Of a stretch of DNA of 64,000 nucleotides, positions 26,278 to 35,356 are shown in pieces. The notes beneath the pieces are model-generated. The model saw only the letters and a program-made list of their open reading frames with translations. It did no database searches and was not told the origin of the DNA. A program made the translations under genes and the position numbers. The stretch comes from Desulfovibrio subterraneus (GTDB lineage: Bacteria; Desulfobacterota; Desulfovibrionia; Desulfovibrionales; Desulfovibrionaceae): contig NZ_BLVO01000004.1 of assembly GCF_013340285.1 (NCBI RefSeq), positions 62,001 through 126,000 of the forward strand, read 5' to 3'. The first letter of the stretch is position 1, and each line of letters opens with the position of its first letter.

Positions 26278-27612
26278 TCACGTTGCAACGGGCAGCAGCA
26301 GGAACCTGTCCTCTTTGAACAATCCTTCCAGAACTCCGAACAGCTCGCACGGCACCGCGGGATACTCCTCGCTCAGCCTGTGCATAGCATTACGCCCTGC
26401 GGCTTCATCAAAGGCACGCAGTTTCTGCGCCAGTATATCCATGTCCTTCCACAGATGGCTGTAATGATCAATATGAATGGTCAGGGCAAGCCCGAGCGAG
26501 CCGCAGACATTGCGCACCACTTCGTGCACGTTACGCTCGAAACGGGTTTCCTTCCCCTTTCTGAACAGCCGCAACTGCACATCGGGCCATAGCCCGAATC
26601 CGGCACGGCACTCCGCCTCGCTGCCCATCCGTGTCCAACGGGGAAAGGCAAATCCCCCGACCCCGCTCTGCATAAGCGCAGGCAGAGCACTCCACCCCTT
26701 GGCGGAAAGACGTTCATCTCCGTCCAGAAAAAAAATCCACTCCGTGGAGCAGGCATCCAGCACGGCATTACGCTGTGCCGCAAAGTTACCCCCGAGGGGC
26801 CGCGCAAACTCACGCACAGGCACCGCGCACGCTGACAGGGCAACACGGGCAGCCTGCGGAACGGCATGCATTTCCGCGGCATCCCACACCACCACAACCT
26901 CGTGCAGCCAATCCGGTATCTGCGCAAAAAATCCCGCCAGATTCGGTTCATCAGGATGCGCTATGAGCCCCAGCGCAAGCGGGGCATCAGGTCGCAGCCC
27001 GGCTTCTTTGCGCTGGCCAGCGTGCTGACTGCCTTGCTGACTGTCGTGCTCACTGTCTTGCCAGCCTGCAGTCTCCTTCACCCCGGCAAACAGTCGCTGC
27101 CAGTCGCGGCACCATGCACGTTCTTTCCCTGTCAGCTGCGGATGCAGCATCATGGTCGTGTTTGCGGGCGTCATGCCTGCCTGCACAAGCAACAATAATA
27201 ATGCCCACGAAGAGGTATCCGTTACCAGACGATGTCTGCCGGATTCCCGCCACCACTGCATCCGGCCTGCTTCCATGGCCGAGCGCACCCTCGCAGGATG
27301 TGGTTCCAGCACGGTAAGTGTCACCTGTTCCGGCAAGGCCGTTACAAGAGCATCGGACAATCGACCATCGCCCGCACCGAGCAGCAGAAAGTGTTCTCTG
27401 CCTGCACGTTGGGCAGCCTTCAGCGCCTGACTGAGTTGACCGACATGGCGGGCGGCCTCGTCTGTACCGGCATGCACCAGCGGCGGCACATGGTCCCCAT
27501 CCAGCCGGAACGGCAGCACGGCTGCGGAGTACCGGTGCAACTGATCACGGACAAGGCGCGCTACATCATGCAGGACAGGCTGAACTGGCTGAGCCGGGGG
27601 AACGGGCATCAT
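26278..27612 (-). CDS. Two-domain protein: methyltransferase-like N-terminus plus family-2 glycosyltransferase
   Basis: 444 residues from the ATG at 27612, which overlaps the stop of the upstream glycosyltransferase (ATGA) and has GGAGGA 6 nt away. Residues about 80-180 look like a Rossmann fold (HFLLLGAGDGRLSDAL, VTLTVLEPHPARV), as in a nucleotide- or SAM-binding domain. Residues about 215-430 are a GT2-type domain: LGLIAHPDEPNLAGF, VVVVWDAAE, GGNFAAQRNAVLDACSTEW and the metal-binding IFFLDGDERL. A role in surface glycan or flagellar glycosylation is plausible from context only. Confidence 0.72.
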   Translation of the reverse strand: MMPVPPAQPVQPVLHDVARLVRDQLHRYSAAVLPFRLDGDHVPPLVHAGTDEAARHVGQLSQALKAAQRAGREHFLLLGAGDGRLSDALVTALPEQVTLTVLEPHPARVRSAMEAGRMQWWRESGRHRLVTDTSSWALLLLLVQAGMTPANTTMMLHPQLTGKERAWCRDWQRLFAGVKETAGWQDSEHDSQQGSQHAGQRKEAGLRPDAPLALGLIAHPDEPNLAGFFAQIPDWLHEVVVVWDAAEMHAVPQAARVALSACAVPVREFARPLGGNFAAQRNAVLDACSTEWIFFLDGDERLSAKGWSALPALMQSGVGGFAFPRWTRMGSEAECRAGFGLWPDVQLRLFRKGKETRFERNVHEVVRNVCGSLGLALTIHIDHYSHLWKDMDILAQKLRAFDEAAGRNAMHRLSEEYPAVPCELFGVLEGLFKEDRFLLLPVAT

Positions 27613-28712
27613 AGATGTCCTCCGCAACGCTGCAGCAGGTCGTCATAAATATGTTCCAGCTGTTTTGCCACGGCCTGCACGCGATACAGCCGCTGCGCCT
27701 TTTCACGACCGGCAATGCCCATGTTGCGGGCCACAGCCGGATTGCGCAAGAGATGCAGCACGGCTGCGGCGTATTCATCTGCGGTGCGGGCAACCAGACC
27801 CGTTCTGCCGTGTTCCACCAGTTCAAGCTGGGCATTGTCCTTCAGCCCTGCGGCAGGATGCGTCACCACGGGCAGCCCGCAGGCCATGGCCTCGGCAATC
27901 ACCAGCCCGAAGCTCTCACCCGTGTCGTTGGCATGCGCCAGCAGGGAGATGGAATCGAAAAACGAAGCAAGCTCTCCATCGGTCAGCACCGGCCCGCAGA
28001 ATTCCACATTGGCCTCAAGCCCCTTCTCAGCAACAAACCGCCTCGCATCGTCAATACCGCCGATGATGCGGTAGCGGATATCCGGCATGGCCAACACGGC
28101 AGGAGGCAGAAACTCCAGAGCCAGAGGCGACCATTTGCCGGGGTCGGGGCGCGAGATGCGGCCAATGGCCGGACGCGCATAATCCCGCTGCTCGGGCGTA
28201 AGGGCATTGAGCTGAAAGAAATCCGTATCCACGGGATTGTAGAGCACCTGATAGCGTGGCGGAGCAGTGACAATTCCCTCCACCTCTTCATACCGGTGCG
28301 CACAGAAATGCGAGACAAACAGCGTGGCATCGAGCGCGGCGCCGCCTGCTGAATCATCCCTGCGGCCGAAAACGTTGGTCTCCACCAGCACGGCGGCCTG
28401 CCCCTGTCTGCGCATGGTCTGCCGGTACAGGCGCAGAGGGCGCATCATGCCCGGCTCCGGCCACCCGCCCCGATGAACATGGATGATGTGGGGCCTGAAG
28501 CGGTCCAGCGCCGCCCCGGCATCGCCGCCAACATGGGTGGGAATGCCAGCCTGCCGCAGCAGAGCCGCCCGCGGGCCATCCTGCGGTGAATGAACAGCCA
28601 CTGAAAACCGGACAGGATCGGTGTGGCAGGCCAAAAGCTGCATCACCTTTTCCGTGCCTCCGGCACCCAGCCCCTGCACCACGTGCAGCACTCTGATTTT
28701 ATTGACGGTCAT
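27609..28712 (-). CDS. Family-4 glycosyltransferase
   Basis: 367 residues from the ATG at 28712 (MTVNKIRVLHVVQGLGAGGTEKV). GT4 features are the N-terminal GGTEKVM donor-side glycine loop, IIHVHRGGWPEPG, a domain-two start YQVLYNPVDTDFF and the C-terminal HANDTGESFGLVIAEAMACGLPVV element with the E-x7-E pattern. It uses a nucleotide sugar; acceptor unknown. The 17-codon upstream extension has no ribosome site. It is translationally coupled to the downstream GT2 gene. Confidence 0.85.
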   Translation of the reverse strand: MTVNKIRVLHVVQGLGAGGTEKVMQLLACHTDPVRFSVAVHSPQDGPRAALLRQAGIPTHVGGDAGAALDRFRPHIIHVHRGGWPEPGMMRPLRLYRQTMRRQGQAAVLVETNVFGRRDDSAGGAALDATLFVSHFCAHRYEEVEGIVTAPPRYQVLYNPVDTDFFQLNALTPEQRDYARPAIGRISRPDPGKWSPLALEFLPPAVLAMPDIRYRIIGGIDDARRFVAEKGLEANVEFCGPVLTDGELASFFDSISLLAHANDTGESFGLVIAEAMACGLPVVTHPAAGLKDNAQLELVEHGRTGLVARTADEYAAAVLHLLRNPAVARNMGIAGREKAQRLYRVQAVAKQLEHIYDDLLQRCGGHL

Positions 28713-28935
28713 GTGGTAAATTGTATCGCCAACATCGGAGAAAGAAAAGCGAATCGACCACATTCTTCAATGGTATTTTGACATGTGTCACAGACCGTGC
28801 GGACAATGCGGAGCAGAGTGCACAAAAGAGCACTGGTCACCCGACCAACCTGCATGGAGAATGGAAAAGGCTTTGCCCTGCCGTCCGGAGTCTGGTACAG
28901 GGGAATGCCCGTCGGGAACGTATACTGATACGGAC

Positions 28936-28963
28936 TTGCCAAGGCCGTGACAGGCGTTATATT
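28936..28963 (+). promoter_or_regulatory. Candidate promoter of the ahbC-hemB-ahbD operon
   Basis: TTGCCA (28936-28941), a 16-nt spacer and TATATT (28958-28963) give a reasonable sigma-70 match, with a leader of about 115 nt before ahbC. An imperfect inverted repeat TGACA-TG-TGTCA lies upstream at 28779-28790 and could bind a regulator. Both are predictions by eye. Confidence 0.4.
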
Positions 28964-29085
28964 CCGTGACGGAGATTTTTCGCACCCCGTGATTATGGAA
29001 GGGGACCGGCTGACAGGACGAAATGTGGATGTATTTCGCCCGCAGAAGAGCCAGAGGCCCCATCCAGCATGTATAAGGAGTTACG

Positions 29086-30270
29086 ATGATTGGTATTTCC
29101 AAACTCTACTGTGGTCAGGTAGAACCGTCTGACGCCCTGCGTTACGGTCGCCATTCCGGAAAGCTTCCTTCCCACCTGCTCCAGTTCTCCGCAGACAAGA
29201 AGCCTGTGGTGGTCTGGAACATGACCCAGCGCTGCAACCTCAAGTGCGTTCACTGTTACGCCCACGCTGTCGAACCCGACGGCAAGGATGCCATCAGCAC
29301 CGAAAAGGGCAAGGAAATCATCCGCGATCTGGCCCAGTACGGCGCTCCGGTCATGCTGTTCTCCGGCGGTGAACCGCTGGTGCGTCAGGACCTCGTGGAA
29401 CTGGCCAAGTACGCCACAGATCAGGGCATGCGTGCGGTTATCTCTACCAACGGCACCCTCATCACCAAGCAGAAGGCCAAAGAACTGAAAGAAGTGGGCC
29501 TTTCCTACGTCGGCATCTCTCTCGACGGCATGGAAGAAGTGCACAACAAGTTCCGCGGCGTGCCCAACTCCTTCAAGAAGGCGCTGGAAGGCATTGAAAA
29601 CTGTAAGGCCGAAGGCCTGAAGGTTGGCCTGCGCTTCACCATAAACAAGCGCAACGCTCCTGAAGTACCCAAGATTTTCGATCTGGTGAAAGAGCTGGAA
29701 GTTCCCCGCATCTGTTTCTACCATCTCGTCTATTCCGGCCGCGGTTCCGAACTGATCAAGGAAGACCTGGATCATCAGGAAACCCGCGAAATGCTCGACC
29801 TGATCATGGACCGCACCCGTGCACTGCACGATGCGGGCATGCCCAAGGAAGTGCTCACCGTGGACAACCACGCCGACGGCCCCTACGTATGGATGCGCAT
29901 GAAGAAGGAAGATCCCAAGCGCGCCGAAGAAGTATTTGAACTGCTGCAGTTCAACGAAGGCAACAGCTCCGGTCGCGGCATCGGCTGCATCAGCTGGGAC
30001 GGTTCCGTCCATCCCGACCAGTTCTGGCGCCAGAAGGTATTCGGAAACGTGCTTGAGCGTCCCTTCTCTGAAATCTGGGACGATCCCAACATCGAACTGC
30101 TCGCCAAGATGAAGGACAAAAAGCAGTACGTGGGCGGCCGTTGTGCCACCTGCCGCTTCCTGAACATCTGCGGCGGCAACTTCCGCGCCCGTGCCGAAGC
30201 CTACTACGGCGACGAATGGGCACAGGACCCCGCCTGCTACCTGACGGACGACGAAATCCGTCCCGAATAG
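29086..30270 (+). CDS. ahbC: 12,18-didecarboxysiroheme deacetylase AhbC (radical SAM)
   Basis: 394 residues. Radical SAM motif [10 protein letters not shown] near residue 49 (CxxxCxxC), then [20 protein letters not shown] and a GISLDG strand. The C-terminal SPASM-like region carries [17 protein letters not shown] for an extra Fe-S cluster. The opening [21 protein letters not shown] is typical of AhbC in Desulfovibrio-type genomes. AhbC removes two acetate side chains from didecarboxysiroheme to give Fe-coproporphyrin III. The neighbours hemB, ahbD and a siroheme decarboxylase confirm the siroheme-dependent heme pathway. Confidence 0.9.
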   Translation: MIGISKLYCGQVEPSDALRYGRHSGKLPSHLLQFSADKKPVVVWNMTQRCNLKCVHCYAHAVEPDGKDAISTEKGKEIIRDLAQYGAPVMLFSGGEPLVRQDLVELAKYATDQGMRAVISTNGTLITKQKAKELKEVGLSYVGISLDGMEEVHNKFRGVPNSFKKALEGIENCKAEGLKVGLRFTINKRNAPEVPKIFDLVKELEVPRICFYHLVYSGRGSELIKEDLDHQETREMLDLIMDRTRALHDAGMPKEVLTVDNHADGPYVWMRMKKEDPKRAEEVFELLQFNEGNSSGRGIGCISWDGSVHPDQFWRQKVFGNVLERPFSEIWDDPNIELLAKMKDKKQYVGGRCATCRFLNICGGNFRARAEAYYGDEWAQDPACYLTDDEIRPE

Positions 30271-30440
30271 CACGCGACCCAAAGATACTACGCCTCCGGC
30301 GGGTAGAGGAATCCGCTTCCCTGCCCGCCGGATTTGTCTCAATCCCATTGCATGGACGGCGCCAAGAACGCCGATGCAACCAGTCCGTTCCAGCGGCACC
30401 GGCCGCTTCTTCGGACCGCAAACTTTCCAAGGAGCTTCAG

Positions 30441-31433
30441 GTGGCAGATTTCTTTCGTGGACGGCGCCTGCGCCGCACGGCCGCTCTTCGTGAACTGGTA
30501 AGAGAAAACGAGGTTCGCGCACAGGACCTCATCATGCCCTACTTCGTCGTGGATACCGACGACGCCTCCTTCCGCAAGCCCATAGGCTCCATGCCGGGGC
30601 AGTATCAGCTTTCCCTGCAGGAATTTGAAAAGCAGGTGGGGGCCGCCGTTAAAAACGGCCTGCGCTCCGTCATTCTTTTCGGCATTCCCAAGACCAAGGA
30701 CGGCGTCGGTTCCGAAGGTTATGCAGATGACGGCATCGTGCAGAAGGCCGTGCGCCTGTGCAAGCAGCGCTGGCCCGAACTGGTGGTAGTAACCGATGTG
30801 TGCCTGTGTGAATACACCGACCACGGCCATTGCGGCCTGCTGCGCAAGGAAAACGGCGAAGTCACCGTGGAAAACGATGCCACCCTCACCCTGCTGGCCA
30901 GAACCGCCGTATCCCACGCTAAAGCCGGAGCAGACATTGTTGCTCCGTCCGACATGATGGACGGCCGCGTGCTCGCCATCCGCGAAGCGCTGGACGAAGC
31001 CGGTTTCGACAACATTCCGGTCATGTCCTATGCGGTGAAATACGCCTCCGCCTTTTACGGTCCCTTCCGCGAAGCTGCGGAATCCGCCCCCCAGTCCGGC
31101 GACCGCAAGTCCTATCAGATGGACCCCGCCAACAGCCGCGAGGCCCTGCGCGAGGCCACTGCCGATGTGCTGGAAGAAGCCGATTTCCTCATGGTAAAGC
31201 CCGCCGGCCCGTATCTCGACATCATCCGCATGGTGCGCGACGAGTTCGACCTGCCCGTGGCCGCCTATCAGGTAAGCGGCGAATACTCCATGATCATGGC
31301 AGCTGCGCAGAACGGCTGGATCAACGGCGATGCAGTGGCCATGGAATCGCTGCTGGGCATCAAGCGCGCCGGTGCTGATCTGATCATTTCCTATTTTACC
31401 GAAGACTTCCTCGCACGGGGACTGGTGAAGTAA
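30441..31433 (+). CDS. hemB: Porphobilinogen synthase (delta-aminolevulinate dehydratase), GTG start
   Basis: 330 residues from GTG at 30441, with AAGGAG 6 nt upstream; the longer frame from 30141 overlaps ahbC. It condenses two aminolevulinates to porphobilinogen. It shows [16 protein letters not shown], the Cys-rich zinc site [14 protein letters not shown], the two active-site lysines in [15 protein letters not shown] and [11 protein letters not shown], and [13 protein letters not shown]. The three-Cys site marks it as the zinc-type enzyme. It sits between ahbC and ahbD and feeds tetrapyrrole synthesis. Confidence 0.94.
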   Translation: MADFFRGRRLRRTAALRELVRENEVRAQDLIMPYFVVDTDDASFRKPIGSMPGQYQLSLQEFEKQVGAAVKNGLRSVILFGIPKTKDGVGSEGYADDGIVQKAVRLCKQRWPELVVVTDVCLCEYTDHGHCGLLRKENGEVTVENDATLTLLARTAVSHAKAGADIVAPSDMMDGRVLAIREALDEAGFDNIPVMSYAVKYASAFYGPFREAAESAPQSGDRKSYQMDPANSREALREATADVLEEADFLMVKPAGPYLDIIRMVRDEFDLPVAAYQVSGEYSMIMAAAQNGWINGDAVAMESLLGIKRAGADLIISYFTEDFLARGLVK

Positions 31434-31434
31434 T

Positions 31435-32688
31435 ATGCAAGACCACAAGCATTCCGGCTGCCCCTGCGGCCATGGACAGAAGGCTCAGGGCCATCCCGAG
31501 GGGCGTCCCGAAGGTCATCCCGGTGGCCATCCGGGCGGACATCCGGGCGGACACCCCAGTGGCCATCCGAAAGGCCATCCCGGCGGCGCAGCCCATGCAG
31601 GCGGCCTCTCCGGCATGAAAGCCAGCACGCTTGAAGACGGCACCCCCGCCTGCAAGCTCATCGCATGGGAAGTAACCCGCTCCTGCAACCTCGCCTGCAA
31701 GCACTGCCGCGCCGAGGCACACGAAGAGCCCTATCCCGGCGAGCTTTCCACCGAAGAAGCAAAGGCCCTTATCGATACCTTCCCCAGCGTGGGCAACCCC
31801 ATCATCATCTTCACCGGTGGCGACCCCATGATGCGCAAGGACGTATACGAACTTATCGCATACGCCACAGACAAGGGCCTGCGCTGCGTCATGTCGCCCA
31901 ACGGCACGCTCATTACGCCCGAAACCGCGCAGAAGATGAAGGAATCCGGCGTACAGCGCTGTTCCATCTCCATCGACGGTCCCGGTGCCGAATTCCACGA
32001 CGACTTCCGCGGCGTTCCCGGTGCCTTTGATGCTTCCATGCGCGGCATCCAGTACCTGAAGGACGCGGGCATCGATTTCCAGATCAACACCACCGTCACC
32101 CGCCAGAACCTGCCCTACTTCAAGGACATCTTCACCCTGTGCGAAAAGATTGGTGCCGTTGCATGGCACATCTTCCTGCTGGTGCCCACCGGCCGCGCAG
32201 CCCAGATGGGTGCGGAAGTGATCACCGCAGAAGAATACGAAGAAGTGCTCAACTGGTTCTACGACTTCCGCAAGACCACCGACATGCACCTCAAGGCCAC
32301 CTGTGCGCCGCACTACTACCGCATCATGCGCCAGCGCGCCAAGGAAGAAGGCATTCCGGTAACGCCGGAAAACTTCGGCATGGACGCCTTCACCCGCGGC
32401 TGCCTCGGCGGCACGGGCTTCTGCTTCATCTCCCACGTGGGTCAGGTGCAGCCCTGCGGCTATCTTGAACTGGACTGCGGCAACGTGCGCACCACTCCCT
32501 TCCCGGAAATATGGCGCACCTCCAAGCAGTTCCGCCAGTTCCGCACCAAGGAAGAATATGAAGGCAAGTGCGGCGTGTGCGAATACCACAACGTATGCGG
32601 CGGCTGCCGTGCACGCGGCTATTCCATGAAGGGGTCGCACATGGCGGAAGAGCCGCTGTGCAGCTACACCCCGCGCAAGTGCGGCTAG
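31435..32688 (+). CDS. ahbD: Heme b synthase AhbD (radical SAM) with His-rich N-terminal extension
   Basis: 417 residues, starting 1 nt after the hemB stop. The radical SAM core begins near residue 72: LIAWEVTRSCNLACKHCRAE split around CxxxCxxC, then IFTGGDPMMRKD and CSISIDGPG. A C-terminal auxiliary cluster motif CGVCEYHNVCGGCRARG ends the protein, as in AhbD, which decarboxylates two propionates of Fe-coproporphyrin III to vinyls, yielding heme b. Residues 1-55 are an unusual extension: a Cys/His-rich start (HKHSGCPCGHG) and eight GHPx-type tetrapeptides, likely metal-binding. Confidence 0.9.
   Translation: MQDHKHSGCPCGHGQKAQGHPEGRPEGHPGGHPGGHPGGHPSGHPKGHPGGAAHAGGLSGMKASTLEDGTPACKLIAWEVTRSCNLACKHCRAEAHEEPYPGELSTEEAKALIDTFPSVGNPIIIFTGGDPMMRKDVYELIAYATDKGLRCVMSPNGTLITPETAQKMKESGVQRCSISIDGPGAEFHDDFRGVPGAFDASMRGIQYLKDAGIDFQINTTVTRQNLPYFKDIFTLCEKIGAVAWHIFLLVPTGRAAQMGAEVITAEEYEEVLNWFYDFRKTTDMHLKATCAPHYYRIMRQRAKEEGIPVTPENFGMDAFTRGCLGGTGFCFISHVGQVQPCGYLELDCGNVRTTPFPEIWRTSKQFRQFRTKEEYEGKCGVCEYHNVCGGCRARGYSMKGSHMAEEPLCSYTPRKCG
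31489..31587 (+). repeat. Tandem 12-nt repeat encoding GHPx units in ahbD
   Basis: Residues 19-51 of AhbD consist of GHPE, GRPE, three GHPG, GHPS, GHPK and GHPG. At DNA level these are near-identical 12-nt units (GGCCATCCxGGx type), prone to gain or loss of units by slippage. Confidence 0.85.
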
Positions 32689-32711
32689 GCTTTTCAACGA
32701 CATCATACTAC

Positions 32712-32733
32712 GGCCCCGTCCGGCGACGGGGCC
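32712..32733 (+). terminator. GC-rich hairpin after ahbD
   Basis: GGCCCCGTC (32712-32720) pairs perfectly with GACGGGGCC (32725-32733) over a 4-nt loop. Only CTT follows, so it is a weak terminator or mRNA-stability element that may reduce expression of the next gene rather than end the operon. Confidence 0.5.
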
Positions 32734-32789
32734 GCCTTCATGCGAAACGGCAGCGGCCATACGCCCTGCACTGCATCAGCGAGGTATAC

Positions 32790-33263
32790 ATGACCCAGCA
32801 GATGGATGCGTCCCTTGACGCAGTCGACCGCAAGATACTGACCATCATCCAGTCCGGATTCCCCGTGGAAACGCGCCCCTATCAGGTCATCGGCGACGCC
32901 GTGGGACTGACGGAAGCCGAAACGCTGGCCCGTGTGCGCTCCATGAAGGAACGCAAGCTCATCCGCCGCATGGGTGCCAACTTCAATTCAAAGGGACTCG
33001 GCTGGCGCTCCACCCTGTGTGCGGCCAAAGTGCCTGCGGACAAGATGGACAGCTTTGTCGCAGAAGTGAACGCACTGCCCGGCGTTACCCACAACTACCT
33101 GCGCGACCATGAATTCAACATCTGGTTCACCTTTATCGGCCCCAGCTGGGACGATGTGTGCGAAACACTCGCAGATATCACGCGCAAAACCGGCATCGAA
33201 ATCCTCAACCTTCCGGCCACCAGGCTCTACAAGATCAAGGTGGATTTCAATCTGGAAGATTGA
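32790..33263 (+). CDS. Siroheme decarboxylase subunit (AhbA/AhbB family, Lrp/AsnC-like fold)
   Basis: 157 residues from the ATG at 32790 (GAGG 5 nt upstream). The N-terminal helix-turn-helix (LDAVDRKILTIIQSGFPVE, then VIGDAVGLTEAETLARVRSM) and the Lrp-like RAM-type domain (FNSKGLGWRSTLCAA, VTHNYLRDHEFNIWFTFIG) are those of AhbA/AhbB/NirDGHL proteins. AhbA and AhbB together decarboxylate siroheme to didecarboxysiroheme, the AhbC substrate. I cannot tell A from B here, and only one of the two is in this window. An AsnC-type transcription factor is the alternative, but the heme context argues against it. Confidence 0.82.
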   Translation: MTQQMDASLDAVDRKILTIIQSGFPVETRPYQVIGDAVGLTEAETLARVRSMKERKLIRRMGANFNSKGLGWRSTLCAAKVPADKMDSFVAEVNALPGVTHNYLRDHEFNIWFTFIGPSWDDVCETLADITRKTGIEILNLPATRLYKIKVDFNLED

Positions 33264-33289
33264 TGCAGGCCTTCTTGTGCCTCTTTTCA

Positions 33290-33316
33290 GGAACGCTCCG
33301 GCGTTCCTTTTTTTTG
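33290..33316 (+). terminator. Terminator of the heme operon
   Basis: GGAACGC (33290-33296) pairs with GCGTTCC (33301-33307) and is followed by nine T residues. It is a classical intrinsic terminator. Confidence 0.9.
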
Positions 33317-33445
33317 GCAATGAACTAATAATGGTATTTGCATGCCCTTCCGATGTGGTATGGAAATAATGGCATTCAGGTAACCGACCGGTACCGGAGC
33401 ATGAATGGAACAGCTGATAACCATCTTCCGCATATTGAGAAAACA

Positions 33446-35356
33446 ATGACGCTTCTTTTCTCAAGCACCATGGCATTCGCCGCGCAGCTTCCGCCAGAGG
33501 CAACGGATGCTGCGGATGCTGCCGTTCCCCATGCCCACCTGCAAACTTCGGAATGGATTCTGCTCATCGCCATTCTCGTGCTTGCCATAACCATTTGCTT
33601 TTTCCTCATTGCGCGGCGGTTCAGGGCCATGCATGCGGGCATGGACCATCTCACCTCCATGCTCCAGAACCGTACAGAAGCGATGCACGAACTGGACGAA
33701 GCCAAACAGGCCTACAAAAACCTGTATGACCTTGCCCTGGTCGCCATTTTCCGTTCAACAATTGACGGCAGCCGTTTTCTCGCCATCAACCAGACCGGTG
33801 CGCGTATGTTCGGATACGAGTCCGCGCAGGAAATGCTCGCCATGACATTTCCCCGCGATGTCTACCATCCACCGGATAAACGGACTGAGATGCTGAGGGA
33901 GCTTGAACTCAAAGGACTGGTCCAGAACTTTTCCGCCTCCTTCATCCGCAAGGATGGCTCGATCTTTCACGCAATTTTCTCATCCAAGCTCAACCGTGAA
34001 GAAAATTACATAGAAGGCACCATTCAGGACATCACCTCGCTGAAGCTGGCCGAACAGCGCATCGGCGAAAGTCGGGACTATCTGCAGAACGTTATCGACG
34101 CTATTCCCATTCCTGTAGCCGTGCGCGACACCACGGGCATTTTCACACTGGCCAACGATGAATTTGCCTCCGCCGTGGACATACCCAAAAATCAACTCAT
34201 AGGAAAACACTCAAGAGAGCTGTTTCCCCTTTCCGCAGTGCTGCTGCAGGAAGAATATGACCGCGCCCTGCTGAACGCGAAAGGCAAGGCCACGCAGCGT
34301 TTTGAACAGCACAATCCAAGGGCGAATCCTCCCACCACGCAGCTCGTTTATGAAAACGTTCTGCTGGACAGTAACGGGGAAGTCGCCGGACTTGTGGGAG
34401 CCATTATCGATATTACCGCCCGCAAGCGCATGGAAGAAGAGCTCCGCAAGGCCAAGGAGCGCTATCGCAACATCCTCGTCAATTCGCTGGAAGGCATATT
34501 CATGGCCACCGTTGACGGCAGGATAACTGCCGTCAATCCTGCAATGGCCAAACTGTATGGATATAATTCTCCGGAGGAGATGATAGATTCCGTCCGCAAC
34601 CTTGCGCTGGAGCACTGGGTGCACCCGGAAAAGCGTGACCAGATGCTGAAGGATCTGATCAGGACGGACCATCTTTCAGGCTACGAGATTGAAATACGCA
34701 GACGCGACGGAGAGCATATCTGGATTTCCCTGAGCATCAGGGCTGTGAGAAACGACATGGGCGTTCTGGAAGCCATCGAGGGCATTGCGGTGGATGTAAC
34801 GGAGAAAAAACGATCGGTACAGGAACTCTCAGTCCGCGCAAACACCGACCCCCTGACCGGGCTGGCCAACCGCACCCACATGGAACAAAGTCTTGAACAC
34901 ATGCTTGCGCAGGCCAAGCGTTCCCAGAAAAATGTGGGCGTGCTGTTCATAGACCTCGATAAATTCAAGCCCATTAACGACACCTACGGGCACGAGGCAG
35001 GCGACACGCTGCTGAGAGAAGTATCCTCACGCCTGAAGGTCCGCCTGCGCGAGGCTGACCTTGCGGCACGCATGGGCGGTGACGAGTTCGTTATTATCCT
35101 CTGGGATATCAGAAGCGTGGAAGACCTGTACCGTGTGGGGCGCCCCCTGCTGGAGGAGCTGAACAAGCCCTATACATGGGAAGGCAGAGAGCTGCGCATC
35201 GGCGCAAGCATAGGTGGCTGCATATTCCCCGACCACGGCAACACGCCGGGGGAACTGCTGCGCTGCGCCGACAAGGCCATGTACGGCATCAAGCAGTCGG
35301 GCAAGAATGCCCTGCACATCTCACCGGCAAACGATAGCTGCCGGATCGAGTCCTAG
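33446..35356 (+). CDS. Membrane-anchored PAS-PAS-PAS-GGDEF diguanylate cyclase
   Basis: About 636 residues from the ATG at 33446; an ATG at 33401 is possible. An N-terminal hydrophobic start and a transmembrane helix (WILLIAILVLAITICFFLIA) precede three PAS domains: one with VAIFRSTIDGSRFLAINQTG, one with IDAIPIPVAVRDTTGIF, and one with ILVNSLEGIFMATVDGRI. A GGDEF domain follows with DPLTGLANR, FIDLDKFKPIND and an intact MGGDEF. RxxD (READ) sits five residues before GGDEF, so product inhibition by c-di-GMP is likely. It converts two GTP to c-di-GMP. Its stop lies in a CTAG shared with the convergent response-regulator stop. Confidence 0.9.
   Translation: MTLLFSSTMAFAAQLPPEATDAADAAVPHAHLQTSEWILLIAILVLAITICFFLIARRFRAMHAGMDHLTSMLQNRTEAMHELDEAKQAYKNLYDLALVAIFRSTIDGSRFLAINQTGARMFGYESAQEMLAMTFPRDVYHPPDKRTEMLRELELKGLVQNFSASFIRKDGSIFHAIFSSKLNREENYIEGTIQDITSLKLAEQRIGESRDYLQNVIDAIPIPVAVRDTTGIFTLANDEFASAVDIPKNQLIGKHSRELFPLSAVLLQEEYDRALLNAKGKATQRFEQHNPRANPPTTQLVYENVLLDSNGEVAGLVGAIIDITARKRMEEELRKAKERYRNILVNSLEGIFMATVDGRITAVNPAMAKLYGYNSPEEMIDSVRNLALEHWVHPEKRDQMLKDLIRTDHLSGYEIEIRRRDGEHIWISLSIRAVRNDMGVLEAIEGIAVDVTEKKRSVQELSVRANTDPLTGLANRTHMEQSLEHMLAQAKRSQKNVGVLFIDLDKFKPINDTYGHEAGDTLLREVSSRLKVRLREADLAARMGGDEFVIILWDIRSVEDLYRVGRPLLEELNKPYTWEGRELRIGASIGGCIFPDHGNTPGELLRCADKAMYGIKQSGKNALHISPANDSCRIES

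Noticed and set aside
28993-30522. A 509-codon minus-strand frame over ahbC
   Set aside because: Antisense shadow of a conserved radical SAM gene; no ribosome site or recognisable product.
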